A stretch of DNA of 64,000 nucleotides. Source: Paracentrotus lividus. Its lineage: Eukaryota; Echinodermata; Echinoidea; Camarodonta; Echinidae. The DNA lies in contig CALNVZ010003434.1 in NCBI GenBank assembly GCA_940671915.1, positions 13,589,155 through 13,653,154 of the forward strand. Direction: 5' to 3'. Shown one piece after another: positions 11,589-22,037 of this stretch. The notes under the pieces are model-generated. The model saw only the letters and a program-made list of their open reading frames with translations, ran no database searches and had not been told where the DNA came from. Position 1 is the stretch's first letter, and every line of letters begins with the position of its first letter. The position numbers were made by a program, and so were the translations under genes.

Positions 11589-13550
11589 TAAAATAAATAA
11601 ATAAATTAATTAATTAATTAATTAATTAATATAAAATAATGATAAATAAATAAATAGAAAGAACAACAACAAAATGACGCCAAGATACAATAAGATACAA
11701 TAATAAGTCATCTTCTAACAATCCATTATTAATATCAAATATGTCATAAAAATATTTCGCGTGATGATGCACAATGGTGGTGGTGGTGGGGATGATGATG
11801 ATGGTGATGATGATGATTGTGGTGATCATGATGATGAATATTGAAGTGAAACAAATTCTTCACCATTGCATAAAAGGACTATCAAAAGTTCACCAAACAA
11901 TGTTAAAACATTTAAGATAAACGGAGATTAGCTTTTGAAAATATCATGCAAAATTATATAACAATTTGAATAATATTATTGTACCTGTGACATTGAAGAG
12001 CATCTTACTCTGGTCAATCAGTGGACAGTCTTCCAAGTTTCGCAGGTCCTCTGACAAACAAGGATCAATATCATTAATAATTACCCATGGAGACAATAAC
12101 AAATCACACTTTTTTTGACAAAGCAATAGAAGTATATTTCTATTAAAAAATTAAAAAAAAAGATCTGTACTTGTTAACTGCCCCCCCCCAAAAAACCGTA
12201 ATATTATTAAATATTATAATGGTCATCTATTGATTTCAAGACATCCTACTTCAGGAGCTGTGAGGTCGCCAGGACAACCCTCACTTTGTTCAGGAAACAT
12301 GTACAAAAATGTGATTATAGTTTTATTTGTTTTCAACCCCTACTTTCTACTCAACACCTGAAGGCCTACTTTCAAAAATGGCACCGCGGCCCCTGTCTCT
12401 TTCGGTATATTAATAGGCTACATGTGTTTTATTTTGTCATGTTTTGTCGATATTTCTATTTTTAAGAAATGTTGGAAAACGCATTGATCATATAGCGCTA
12501 ATAGGTATAAGAACAATTTCGGAAGAGTTATGTATATAAGACAAAATATACGTATGAATAATCTTGTACTTACCATTTACAGTAATTTTAGCTGGACAAC
12601 TAACACTTTTAGCACCTGTTCAACGTAGATAGAAATGTTTAGGAAAAATACAAACACAAATGAAATAGAATATAATATATATTTTATAATCATCATCGTG
12701 ATATTGATTCAAATGTGTATCACTTGGGCATTTGAAACGTAGTTTTGTTTACATTTTTTTTCTTTATTTTGTTGGTATTATTTTATTTTGTTTGTAACTA
12801 AAAAAATTATACTGTATTTAAATTACAAGAATTATAAGCTGATGTGAATGTTATGTCTGACCTCAATTATATAGTATTTGTTACCACCATTTTAGCTCTT
12901 CGACATGTTCGAATACAACTTTAAAAATGCAGGTCCTGAGGAAGAAGTTTTTCCTCTTTTCTTTTTGTTCTAATCAAATTGTTGATGAATAGAACAACAA
13001 TAACAATAGGCGTGATATGGCTCAGACGGTAGAGCGGTGGTCTTGTAACGGGGAGATCCATGATTCGAAACCACCCCGAGGAGCTTGCCCTTTGGTGAGG
13101 TATGCATTAAATCCAAATACCAAGGCCTTGGGATAGGAATTAAAACATTTATAAGCATCTAATTGCTTTCATAGAAATCAGGTAAAATGAACCAATCAGA
13201 CCAATCAACAAATCAAACAATATAATATGTATTTTAAGTCGAACAGTGTTAACGATCAAGTTGAGGTATTCTGTATAATCATTCTTGAGAAGTCAATTTT
13301 TTTTTTTTTTTTATGCGTTCCTACTTTTTCTTTCTTTTTAACGAAATAATAATTAGTGCATTTCAGGTGTTTCTTCAACTTTCTAAAGAGACATTTACAA
13401 AAATCAATATAAAATTCAGAAATTAATCAGGGCCTCTGGAAAAAGAAATTTTGAAATTTAACACAATTCTTCATTAACCATACCCGTTTCGAGTGTCGTT
13501 AGTATGAAGCAGCCGATAATGAAGATACAAATCGTCTCTAGGGAAAACAT
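9828..13550 (-). CDS. Predicted secreted Cys-containing protein, 137 aa, five exons, family unrecognised
   Basis: Exons read on the minus strand are 13484-13550, 12574-12615, 11985-12050, 11167-11292 and 9828-9940. Their sum is 414 nt, 137 residues plus stop. All four introns are phase 1 with GT/AG ends; donors are GTATGG, GTAAGT, GTACAA and GTGAGT. Exon 1 encodes a classic signal peptide (Met, short polar start, hydrophobic core ICIFIIGCFIL, small polar residues). The mature chain has seven Cys (29, 45, 60, 70, 87, 98, 118) and two N-glycosylation sequons, N56-V-T and N100-D-T; the second is formed across the last splice junction. A secreted or extracellular ligand-like or defence-like protein is inferred. 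The G-M-S-D-L-C-L-S-F stretch recalls a stanniocalcin segment, too weakly to assign. An odd Cys count would allow disulphide-linked dimers. Introns hold a SINE and several MITEs. It could also be a pseudogene or have unseen alternative exons. Confidence 0.65.
10009..10180. mobile_element. TAGGTTTTCCCGG-TIR MITE (172 bp)
   Basis: TAGGTTTTCCCGGTCAA at the left, reverse complement with a one-base deletion at the right, TA on both sides. Third member of this family within 3.2 kb. Confidence 0.8.
10285..10410. mobile_element. Short foldback, GTGGATCCAGGATTT family
   Basis: AGTGGGTGGATCCAGGATTT at the left and CCTGGATCAGCCACTT at the right, with a G-rich then C-rich centre. Related, more degraded pieces occur near 8972-9150 and 40982-41190. 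Confidence 0.55.
10486..11106. mobile_element. Tc1/mariner-type foldback, CAGAGTGAGTCA family, copy 1 (621 bp)
   Basis: Ends CAGAGTGAGTCAATAAAAAT and its reverse complement, flanked by TA. The arms extend over 100 bp (segments GTCCCATCATTTTGAAG and TCATGGGTTTCATGATATGT both recur inverted). The centre, about 10645-10836, is a TG-rich low-complexity tract. A homologous copy is at 31650-32442. It lies in intron 4 of the minus-strand gene. Confidence 0.85.
10645..10836 (+). repeat. TG-rich low-complexity tract
   Basis: Imperfect GTGTGN repeats inside a foldback element. ORFs over it on both strands (His/Thr-rich or Val/Cys-rich) are compositional artefacts. Confidence 0.9.
11167..11292 (-). CDS. 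Exon 4 (126 nt) of the secreted-protein gene
   Basis: Acceptor AATTTAG before 11292; consensus donor GTGAGT at 11166. Encodes 42 residues with four Cys (60, 70, 87, 98) and a Gly-rich middle. It sits between a T-rich stretch and the foldback element 10486-11106, and is itself non-repetitive. Confidence 0.7.
11547..11640 (+). repeat. AAT and TTAA simple repeats
   Basis: Tandem AAT/AATA units followed by TTAA repeats. The nearby 11770-11840 stretch is TGG and GATGAT trinucleotide-rich. Confidence 0.9.
11985..12050 (-). CDS. Exon 3 (66 nt) of the secreted-protein gene
   Basis: Acceptor TTTGTCAG before 12050; donor GTACAA at 11984. Encodes 22 residues with Cys45 and the sequon N-V-T at its end. 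In phase with exons 2 and 4. Confidence 0.65.
12574..12615 (-). CDS. Exon 2 (42 nt) of the secreted-protein gene
   Basis: Acceptor AACAG before 12615; strong donor GTAAGT at 12573. Encodes GAKSVSCPAKITVN, including the first mature Cys. Only the phase set by exon 1 is free of stops. Confidence 0.65.
13009..13158 (+). mobile_element. tRNA-derived SINE fragment
   Basis: An A-box-like TGGCTCAGACGGTAGAGC and a B-box-like GATTCGAAACC lie at tRNA spacing (13018-13072). They are followed by a non-tRNA tail containing CCAAGGCCTTGGGATAGG. One mismatch in each box suggests the pol III promoter has decayed. It lies in intron 1 of the minus-strand gene. Confidence 0.7.
13484..13550 (-). CDS. Exon 1, signal peptide exon of the secreted-protein gene
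   Basis: ATG is the complement of CAT at 13548-13550. 22 codons plus 1 base; donor GTATGG begins at 13483. The upstream out-of-frame ATG ends quickly in TAG. The hydrophobic core and the phase-1 end just after the signal peptide are common in secreted-protein genes. Confidence 0.65.
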
Positions 13551-14009
13551 GCTTTGGTAGATGCGTATGTCTCCATCTTTCCGCCAAAAGTGAGAACAAA
13601 CACAGCATCCGTCTGGAGCTATAATTTTTTATTCAGTCGGCAGATCCATGGGGCACAGAGGAACAGTGCCCCCCCCGTGTCCTCTGTTAGTCACGGAATG
13701 GTTTGCTTGTCAGATTTTGTTGGAATAAATTCGAAACAACTTGGATCTTCGGGAGGGGGGGGGGGCTGGATCGGGGGTGGGGGGGGGTCATTATATCCGC
13801 TCTTCATATTTCTTACTTATCGCATTACAAACCTTGCACATCCGATTGCAAAACAATCCAAACAATCGAATCCACAATAAGTATCCAGAAAGGCTTTACA
13901 TTTGAGTTCCAAAAGATGACTAAAGGAGCAGTTTTCATTTAAAAAAATATATAGGCCCTACATTGTATGTTGTATTGAATTTGTTCATTACCAATATTTC
14001 ACATTTTTC

Positions 14010-14268
14010 ATATGAAGAGCTTGTTTCCAAAAGGGACTAAATCCACTTTTGATGAAAATTGAGTTATTGATATCAGGACATTGTTCAGGTACGTACCCAT
14101 CTGTGAGCAAAATGACTTACCTAAATTTTGATTGCAACTTCCAGAAATTGCAACTTTTAATTTCAATTTTCCATAGACGCCTGTACAAAATCCGGCAAAG
14201 AAAAGCCGTTTACTCTAAAGTAACAAAAGTGGATTTAGTCCCTTTTGGAAACAAACTCTTCATATATA
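14010..14268. mobile_element. Foldback, GGGACTAAATCCACTTTTG family, copy 1
   Basis: TTTCCAAAAGGGACTAAATC and its reverse complement bound about 250 bp, and the similarity extends into ATGAAGAG on both sides. Further members: 26308-26502, 27937-28154, 41965-42574 and 59656-59854. Confidence 0.8.
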
Positions 14269-14511
14269 CAGTATGAATATGAATATTAATAATTGGTAAA
14301 TGAACAGGAGTTGATTATGATAGGCCTAATTGAGTTTTTTTTTTTTATTATTCATAAAAAAAAAAATAAAAAAAATAGTAACCCTATATTAGCATCCAAC
14401 CGGGAAAAAAATTTTGGAAAAGGTTTTTCAAGTGATTTGGGTAGGTATACATCCCAACAAGTACCAAAAAAAAGTTAGGTGAAAAAAAGTTGGGGGAAGT
14501 GCTTTTTTTCA

Positions 14512-15035
14512 AGGTCAAAGGTCAATGACCTTTTCTGCAATACCCCCAAAATGGATCTCTTGAATAAAACATGGTACGTGATTGATCTTGGGGTCAAAAT
14601 GCATAGATTTGTACAATAAGATGACAGCAAATAAAATTAAGCCCTGAATATTCAAATTCATCTTGCTAATTCAAGGTCAGAGGTCAAAAGTTCAAAATAT
14701 GTTACATAAAATCCAGGTACATTGCTATAAGCATCGATAAATTGCAATTGAATAAATATATGACGAAAAATATGCCTGCACCATTTATAATTCATGGGAA
14801 TATGTGAAAGAATCTACTCATGAAGAGAATTACCCAATAGGAGGCCGGGAAAAGCATTTTTACAAAGGTCATTGAACTTTGCTGAAAAAATCAGCTAAAA
14901 AATGAATTTTAGGAATTAAACAAAGTAAATTGATGGTCTAAATGTCAAAACACTCAGATTTGAACAAGATAATACCCCAACCTACCCTAAGACGCTAACA
15001 TATGAATATCTCCTTCTAATGAAGGTCAAAGGTCA
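14512..15035 (+). promoter_or_regulatory. DR1-type half-site pairs in left arm
   Basis: AGGTCAAAGGTCA at 14512-14524 and 15023-15035, and AGGTCAGAGGTCA at 14674-14686. This is the direct-repeat-1 consensus bound by HNF4 and RXR heterodimers. Occupancy is not shown by sequence; the spacing follows the repeat unit of the arm. Confidence 0.5.
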
Positions 15036-15736
15036 AATTTTTAATGAATATCTCTGAAAAACCAATCAAATTGCTGTAAATATCAAATAATTACAATAGG
15101 AATGAAACTGAAGGACAAAAAAATGATAGAAGTCATTTTTTTTTTTGTTAAGGAATAAGTAGGATTAGATGCTAGCACCTACATGTACTGCTAATTAATA
15201 AAAGGGCCGATAGCTGTTAAAACTTTTTCGGCCTTCGGCTGTCAATAAGGTCACCATGTATTACTGATAGGAGTAGAGTGAGTTCACTCAATCAGCCCAG
15301 AAGAAACCGACAAGCAAAAAAAAACAACACCAAAAATTTTATTTCTATTACTTGGTACAAAAGGAATGCATTTTTTATTTTTTTATTTCTCAAGCAATCT
15401 TACTGGGGGCGCCCGCACCCTGTGCCCCCCCCCCCTGGATCCCGCGCCGCACACGATCATGGATTAAAAAAAAAATTTGCTCTGATCACGAAAGCATCGG
15501 GCCATTTGTGTATTCTTTGCGTGTTGTTCGAGTGCCATCGTGTAACATTCTGTAGACATCGTTCTCGTTTTGGCTTTGTTTGTCCGTTGACCAATTTCGG
15601 GGCTGACTTCGTGCGAACCCTACATTTCAACATTTGTATGTCCACGTTTGGTCAACTGCGGGACAGTGTGACGCCACCTTTTAAACTTTTTAAAACAGCC
15701 CCCCCCCCCCCCACCACCACTCTGAGGGGTTAACCA

Positions 15737-17074
15737 TACATATGCAGTTCCGGATTCTTAGAGATACCCCATCACAGGCTTTTGGTGGGGAAGCCGTTTA
15801 AAATTACACCCCTATACCATGATTACAGGCTTTTGGAGGGCCTAGGGGAGCCTGCAAAAATTACCCAATTTTCACAGGTTTTTGGACAATATTTGTAACC
15901 TTTTTCGAGATTGGCCCTTAAAGAATTGAAAACTACCCCGTATTAATAATAGGCGGGCGAAAAAATGCTAAAAAGAACCGCAATTTCTATGATTTCTCAG
16001 GATTTTTCTCTCTACCTGAGCCTTATACCCCTTTTCCGGAGAAATTGGGAACGAGCATACGTGTATGGTTAACTACTTGAGTGGAGGGGGGGGGGGTGAT
16101 CAGTTGCAGCAAATTCCTTTAGAAGACTTTGGGATCAAAATGTTACCAGATAAGTATCTCATCAGTAGTTTGGAATAATTTTGAACTTCCATATCCTCTT
16201 TCATCAAGGTCAAAGACTAATGTATTCAAACTAATTCAACCCTCATTTGCGAGTAGACTCCTGTTGCATCTTCTGTCTCAAGTAACCTAGCTGTCGGGTC
16301 AATGTGCCCTTGGCTGAGGACACCTGTACGTTCCGGTGTTTGTACATCCCCAGAGTATTATCTTCAAATACGGCAACGCCCACTCAGGATCTAATAGTCC
16401 TTACATATGCTAGTTCCGGATTCTTAGAGATACCCCCATCACAGGCTTTTGGTGGCGAAGCCGTTTAAAAATTACACCCCTATACCATGATTACAGGCTT
16501 TTGGAGGGCCTAGGGGAGCCTGCAAAAATTACCCAATTTTCACAGGTTTTTGGACAATATTTGTAACCCTTTTTCGAGATTGGCCCTTAAAGAATTGAAA
16601 ACTACCCCGTATTAATAATAGGTCGGGCGAAAAAATGCTAAAAAGACCGCAATTTCTATGATTTCTCAGGATTTTTCTCTCTACCTGAGCCTTATACCCC
16701 TTTTCCGGAGAAATTGGGAACGAGCATACGTGTATGGTTAACTACTTGAGTGGAGGGGGGGGGGTGATCAGTTGCAGCAAATTCCTTTTAGAAGACTTTG
16801 GGATCAAAATGTTACCAGATAAGTATCTCATCAGTAGTTTGGAATAATTTTGAACTTCATATCCTCTTTCATCAAGGTCAAAGACTAATGTATTCAAACT
16901 AATTCCAACCCTCAATTTGCAGTAGACTCCTGTTGCATCTTCTGTCTCAAGTAACCTAGCTGTCTGGGTCAATGTGCCCTTGGCTGAGGACACCTGTACG
17001 TTCCGGTGTTTGTACATCCCCAGAGTATTATCTTCAAATAAACCGGCAACCCCACTCAGGATCTAATAGTCCTT
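15737..17074 (+). repeat. Tandem duplication of a 0.67-kb unit
   Basis: Unit 1 is about 15737-16401 and unit 2 about 16402-17074. They are almost identical throughout (both begin with TTCCGGATTCTTAGAGATAC shortly after the start and end GGATCTAATAGTCCTT). Differences are mostly single-base insertions or deletions. This can be a recent duplication or an unmerged pair of haplotypes in the assembly. Confidence 0.9.
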
Positions 17075-18750
17075 GGGTGAGGAGGGTGTGTGATCACCCT
17101 GCAGGACTAAAAACAAAACCTGAAACGGGCGGATGAGTTCTCTGTAGGACCAAGGGCCATTCACTGCAGCTGCTTAGTGTCTCCGATCGTCAAGCTAGCA
17201 TTGCCTTTGGACTAAGATGTGGACAGCCAAGATCGTGGAGCTCTGGAGCGCAACCTAGCCCCACGTTACAAAAGCACACACAGTTTCCGCTTGAAACCAA
17301 CCCATCTCAAGCCCTGCGGCGATGCGGGAGTGATGACAAGGATAGGATTGTGAAATCGGGGGGCCTTCGGTCACAAACCAGCACGTATAACTTATATATA
17401 AGCGGTGAAGGTTTATTCAGTCGCTCAACTCTTGAAAGCAGGAACAGGAGAGTAGTTCGGTAGTTGCCTTCATGACTGAGCAGCCCTCTTTAAGATCACT
17501 CTGCTCACCCAAAATTTGAGGAAGGGCTAGAAAAGGTGCCCCAAACATAGTCTGTTCTTACTAACCTGGCTGGAATGCCGCGTCCAGTGGGTTCACCATA
17601 CAGCGGTAAGAAGAATAATAAATTTAACATTGGTACATGAAATGTACAAACTCTGATCGAAAATACACTAGCAAGCAGACATCATACTCTATCCTGAGGA
17701 TTGCAAAGAGAGAGAGATCTTCAACTTCTGTTCAGCTTCTGTTGACTTCTCCCCAGGCATACACAGCATCGTACATAATTACTTCTTCAAGAAGATACAT
17801 TGTACTAAACTGAAGGCATCACAACCTCCCTGATCTTGGGTATAACAAAGCAGTCTCACAATAATAGGAAAGCTGGAGATCCCCATGTTGCCTAAAAAAT
17901 GATTTGAGAAAAGACAACGCTTCTCCATGGCCCTGTTTAGTCAGTACCACTTTTCTCCCAAAGTGCAATTTCTAGATCTTCCCTCCTTGATTGAGCATCC
18001 ATTCCTTTAAATGGAACTGCTGGTCAAGAAGCCCACCAAGACAAACGTCCAACAAGATATTACTGATGCTATAAAAGTCAAGCCAACCCTCTCCGTCTTG
18101 AAAAATCTTGACCATCTTCAATTTTCTCAACCAATATTGTTCGGCTCGCGTCGGCTCTCCCAAACAGGTAGTCAACAAATCTTAAAACAGATACATACTA
18201 CTGCTCCTTATGTAGTTGGATGCCGAAGATGTGCATCAAAATATTCAATTTCTACCTGCCAGCACCTGGAAAGCCATAACACCTTTATGAAGAATGGTCA
18301 ATGAGAAGATGATGAAAAGAACAGAGGAAATCGTCGGATGGACAACGCCAATAAATCAAAAACGGTGCAACAACAAGCTACGAAATGCTTAGATTACAGA
18401 GACAACCTTGCAGAGCTAACCATAGCTATTCCTTTTACCGAACTAAGACTTCCAAATTAACTCTTGCCCTTTACTTCATATAGCTAACCCATACACTATA
18501 TGGTCATCGACAAGTCAGAAATAGTCCTTTACCTCAAATACAAACTTTATGATCCTATACCCTAATTGTATGAACTGCCTGTTGATCTCTGAAGCCAAAA
18601 GAGGAAGGCAAAGGAAGAAGAGGTGTTGCTAATGGTATTGGTTTCCTTTGCTGTTAGCAGACTTACACTAGCAAAGTTCAGTATGGCATAACAGTTTTCA
18701 GACTCGTTAGAGTTTACGTATCAAAATGATCTATCCCATCTTAAGATTGT
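17075..18750 (+). pseudogene. Decayed non-LTR retrotransposon (LINE) fragment
   Basis: At 17608-17685 the translation reads K-K-N-N-K-F-N-I-G-T-stop-N-V-Q-T-L. This resembles the start of the AP-like endonuclease domain of LINEs (usually -I-G-T-W-N-V-R-T-L) with the Trp codon changed to TGA. The following sequence has short broken frames, for instance 18011-18304. The upstream 17075-17600 stretch is non-repetitive within the window and may be LINE 5' sequence. Recognition rests on one motif, so the extent is approximate. Confidence 0.4.
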
Positions 18751-19347
18751 GTAACTTTATGGGTCCTTTGGCAAACATCATTCGTATCATATTTTGTTCT
18801 TGAGGTAGCATTTTTATTTTTATATCACTTTTATTAATCTTCTGTATAGGCCTAATATATTGATAGATAATAACATCAAACTTTTATTACCAGTATTTTC
18901 CTATTTTCTGTATTAAGACAAAATTTCTCTCAACTGATCCAGAATTATGGCAATTTGTTTAAAGTTTTTCATGCTCTATCTATTATTTAGGAATTTTTAA
19001 TTTGTCTTCTGACCTTGCATTGGGACTACCTAATTAATCAAAGTGATAAACATCAATTTCATTTAGGCCTTCTTTCTTTAATTGCAATCCTGTCAACTTT
19101 TGTCCAAAAATCAACCTACCAGGTTTTGATTTCATTGATTCAATATATTACATAAATTTTTCAACAATGTGCTTTGACCTTTGACCCCTGAAAATACTGT
19201 ATTTGGCCTATCCAGCCATTTTGTTCAGCAGTAGATCCTATCCTCTATACCTACTTATCATAAAGAGACATATTTTCCATTTCTTTGGAATTTCAAGGAC
19301 ACGAATAGCAATTTAATTGGTTTTTCAGTGATATTCTATAAAAGTTT

Positions 19348-19893
19348 TGACCTTTGACCTTGAATTAGGAGAGGAGGAATTTATATATTGTCTTCTTTTA
19401 TTTGCGTGTGTTTTTTTTTTTTTATTATTGTTTAAATCTGTGCGATTTGACACTCAGATCATCCATATATTTTGTGTTATTCCTAACAATTTTTTTTTCA
19501 TCTGCTTTCTTTCAGCAAAGTTCAATGAACTTTGACCTTTGTAAAAACGCTTTCCCCGGCCTCCTATTGGGTAATTCTCTTCATGAGTAGATTTTTTTAC
19601 CTATTCCCATTATTTATAAATGGTGCAGGCATATTTTTTCGTCATATATTTATTTGATAGTAATTTAGTGATGCTTATAGCAATTTACCTGGATTTTATG
19701 TTACATATTTTAAACTTTTGACCTTTGACCTTGAAATAGCATGATAAATTTGAATATTTGGGGCTTAATTTTATTTGTTGACATCTTATTGTACAAATCT
19801 ATGCATTTTGACACCAAGATCAACCACGTACCATGTTTTATTAAAGAGATCCATTTTGGGGGTATTTCAGAAAAGGTCATTGACCTTTGACCT
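19348..19893 (-). promoter_or_regulatory. DR1-type half-site pairs in right arm
   Basis: TGACCTTTGACCT (complement of the perfect DR1) at 19348-19360, 19719-19731 and 19881-19893, with near matches at 19173 and 19531. These mirror the left-arm sites at 14512, 14674 and 15023. Confidence 0.5.
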
Positions 19894-20875
19894 TGAAAAA
19901 AAAGCACTTTCCCCAACTTTTTTTTCACCTAACTTTTTTTTGGTAAATGTTGGGATGTATACCTTCTCAAATCAGTTGAAAAACCTTTTCCAAAATTTTT
20001 TTCCCGGTTTGGCTATAATTAGGGCTACTTTGGGGTTACTAAAATATTACATTGGCCTATACTAATAATATGGAAGAGACTTTTTAACTCTAAAAGAAGG
20101 TATATGTAAATACATGATAACATTAACTTAAATCATTTTCATTTCGCCTCACTCAGAGACGGACTGCATCTAATTATGATCTACGACTATATCGCGATTG
20201 TTTTTGATAGCGAAACATCAGATGGGCGTGGCATGTCACGCCCACTTTATTATCACATGATAAGTTTATGGTCACCTGATAGTTGACCGTATTTGCCAGT
20301 GCGTGAAATCACATATGCCATGGCAAGACGGCAAGAGTCAAGAGGAAGGAGATCTATGTCAATATTTGTTCTTATCCCGTGGTTTCTGTGTGGACATATC
20401 AATTTAACATGGATTGAGCAAACACATTCGTCAGTGCATCTTTAGGAATTGGTTACAACTGGTATAAGTTGTTGTTCACAAGGCACGGATGCATTCACTC
20501 AGTCATATGTGTACGAGATCAATATAATACAGTATATTGAATGCATTGTTACTTTACTGCTATGATTTTTGACACGTTAATTGCTGTTCTGCATGCTGTC
20601 ATTGCTGTGACTCTAATTTGTGAGCTGTGAAACTGAAAGTAGATCTAATGCCATTGCATGATGACTGCAATCGCCAATCGGAGTTGAGCTGAATTGAATG
20701 AAGTAACACATTGCAGTACCATTAGGAACATAATAATGGAACAAACTGACTCGGGGTATTTCCCATTGTGAAATTGCAAGTGCAACCTCTCCACTTTTAT
20801 TCAACTCAACAACAAATGACATCATAAATAACAACATTATCAATTTGATATCAGTATATTTGTCCTCTTCTTAGG

Positions 20876-20978
20876 TAACAATCACAGCTCTAACTTACAT
20901 CCAAGATCAAGGAGATCAAAGTGCAAGGAGCTGGAATTTTACTGATTAAATAACCTTTGTCTTGGAAGCTTTGTCTCA
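20876..20978 (+). promoter_or_regulatory. 5' UTR segment of the UNC93-like gene
   Basis: A pyrimidine-rich acceptor TTGTCCTCTTCTTAG ends at 20875, suggesting a spliced non-coding first exon upstream, which was not located. TGA at 20943-20945 is in frame with the ATG at 20979, supporting that start codon. About 650 bp upstream of the acceptor is the palindrome GGGCGTGGCATGTCACGCCC (20224-20243). Confidence 0.45.
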
Positions 20979-22037
20979 ATGGCTCTTTCGATAGATTTCA
21001 AAGGATTAGACTCTGACCATGATCACTCTGCAGAGGAAACGGACGAGAAGGGCAGGAAATCTCACTCCCCTCATGAAGGTGAAGCGCAGTTAAACATGAG
21101 TCGTGAGGAGAGACAAGCGTTGCTCTACGGCAGTGGAAAGTCATCGTCCTACAATGGCCTTGCCTCCTCCAGTAATAGCTCAACCAGCAGCAGATTAGGA
21201 CCAAAACCCTTCAGCCCAGCTCGATATTGGAAAAACCTGATTACGCTAAGCCTAGCGGTTATGTTCATGTTCAGCGCATACAGTGCACTAGCTAACTTAC
21301 AGAGCAGCCTGAACTACAGTGCCGGTCTTGGCGTGACATCATTATGTGCCATCTACATTGGTGTGATCATTTCCAGCTTGCTCTCTCCACTCGTTATCTG
21401 GGTCTTGAAAGTAAAATGGACGATGGTTGTTTGCACCGTGTTCTATGCAATCTACTCCGCAAGTAACATCTACCCTGCTGTTTATACCCTCATCCCTGCA
21501 GCGGCTTTGCTTGGCTTGGCCGCTTCACCTTTCTGGACGGCTTTGGGCACCTACATCACAACATCAGCCATACAGCTTGCAGACGTCCAGGATGGCATCC
21601 CTGAACCCATCATCAATCGCTTCAATGGCATCTTCTTCTGCTTCTTCCAGTCCGCACAGGTATGGGGAAACCTCATCTCCTCGCTAGTGCTTCACAATAC
21701 TTCTTCTGCTGAAACCATGACCAACTGCGGACGGTCCAGCTGCGGGTCCAGCATCAGTTTCAACATCACTGGTGATGTCAAGACAGCCGAGGATCAGACC
21801 CTCATCCTCATCATGATTTACATTGTTCTTGGTCTCCTAGCAACGTTAATTTTGGCCTTCCTTGTCGACAGTCTTCCAAAAGTTTCTCATAGAGAGAATA
21901 AAACTTGGAAGACTCATCTGTCGGATCATCTGACCTCTACATTTCAGTTGATGAAGTCACCGTACCTCTTCCTCATTATACCTCTCATGATCTATAATGG
22001 TGCGGAACAAGCCTTTATTAGTGCAGATTTTACAAAG
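20979..22037 (+). CDS. UNC93A: UNC93-like exon 1 (353 codons)
   Basis: Ends exactly at ...D-F-T-K before donor GTGAGG at 22038. The ORF runs on to 22244, but that tail (after residue 353) has no family similarity and is intron read-through. N-terminus to TM7. Confidence 0.95.

Larger units (their letters stand above)
14318..20065. mobile_element. 5.7-kb foldback element with DR1-containing arms
   Basis: The arm 14318-15130 is repeated inverted at about 19080-20065. Examples: CCGGGAAAAAAATTTTGGAA against the complement near 19990-20010, and AACATGGTACGTG near 14569 against CACGTACCATGTT near 19827. The arms are internally built from diverged units of roughly 160-185 bp. The core (15130-19080) contains C-rich tracts, a tandem duplication and a decayed LINE fragment. 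No intact transposase was seen. Confidence 0.75.

Noticed and set aside
15278..15733. 151-codon plus-strand ORF
   Set aside because: Contains homopolymer-encoded Lys and Pro runs, lies inside the big foldback, has no splice or family signal and no plausible protein composition.
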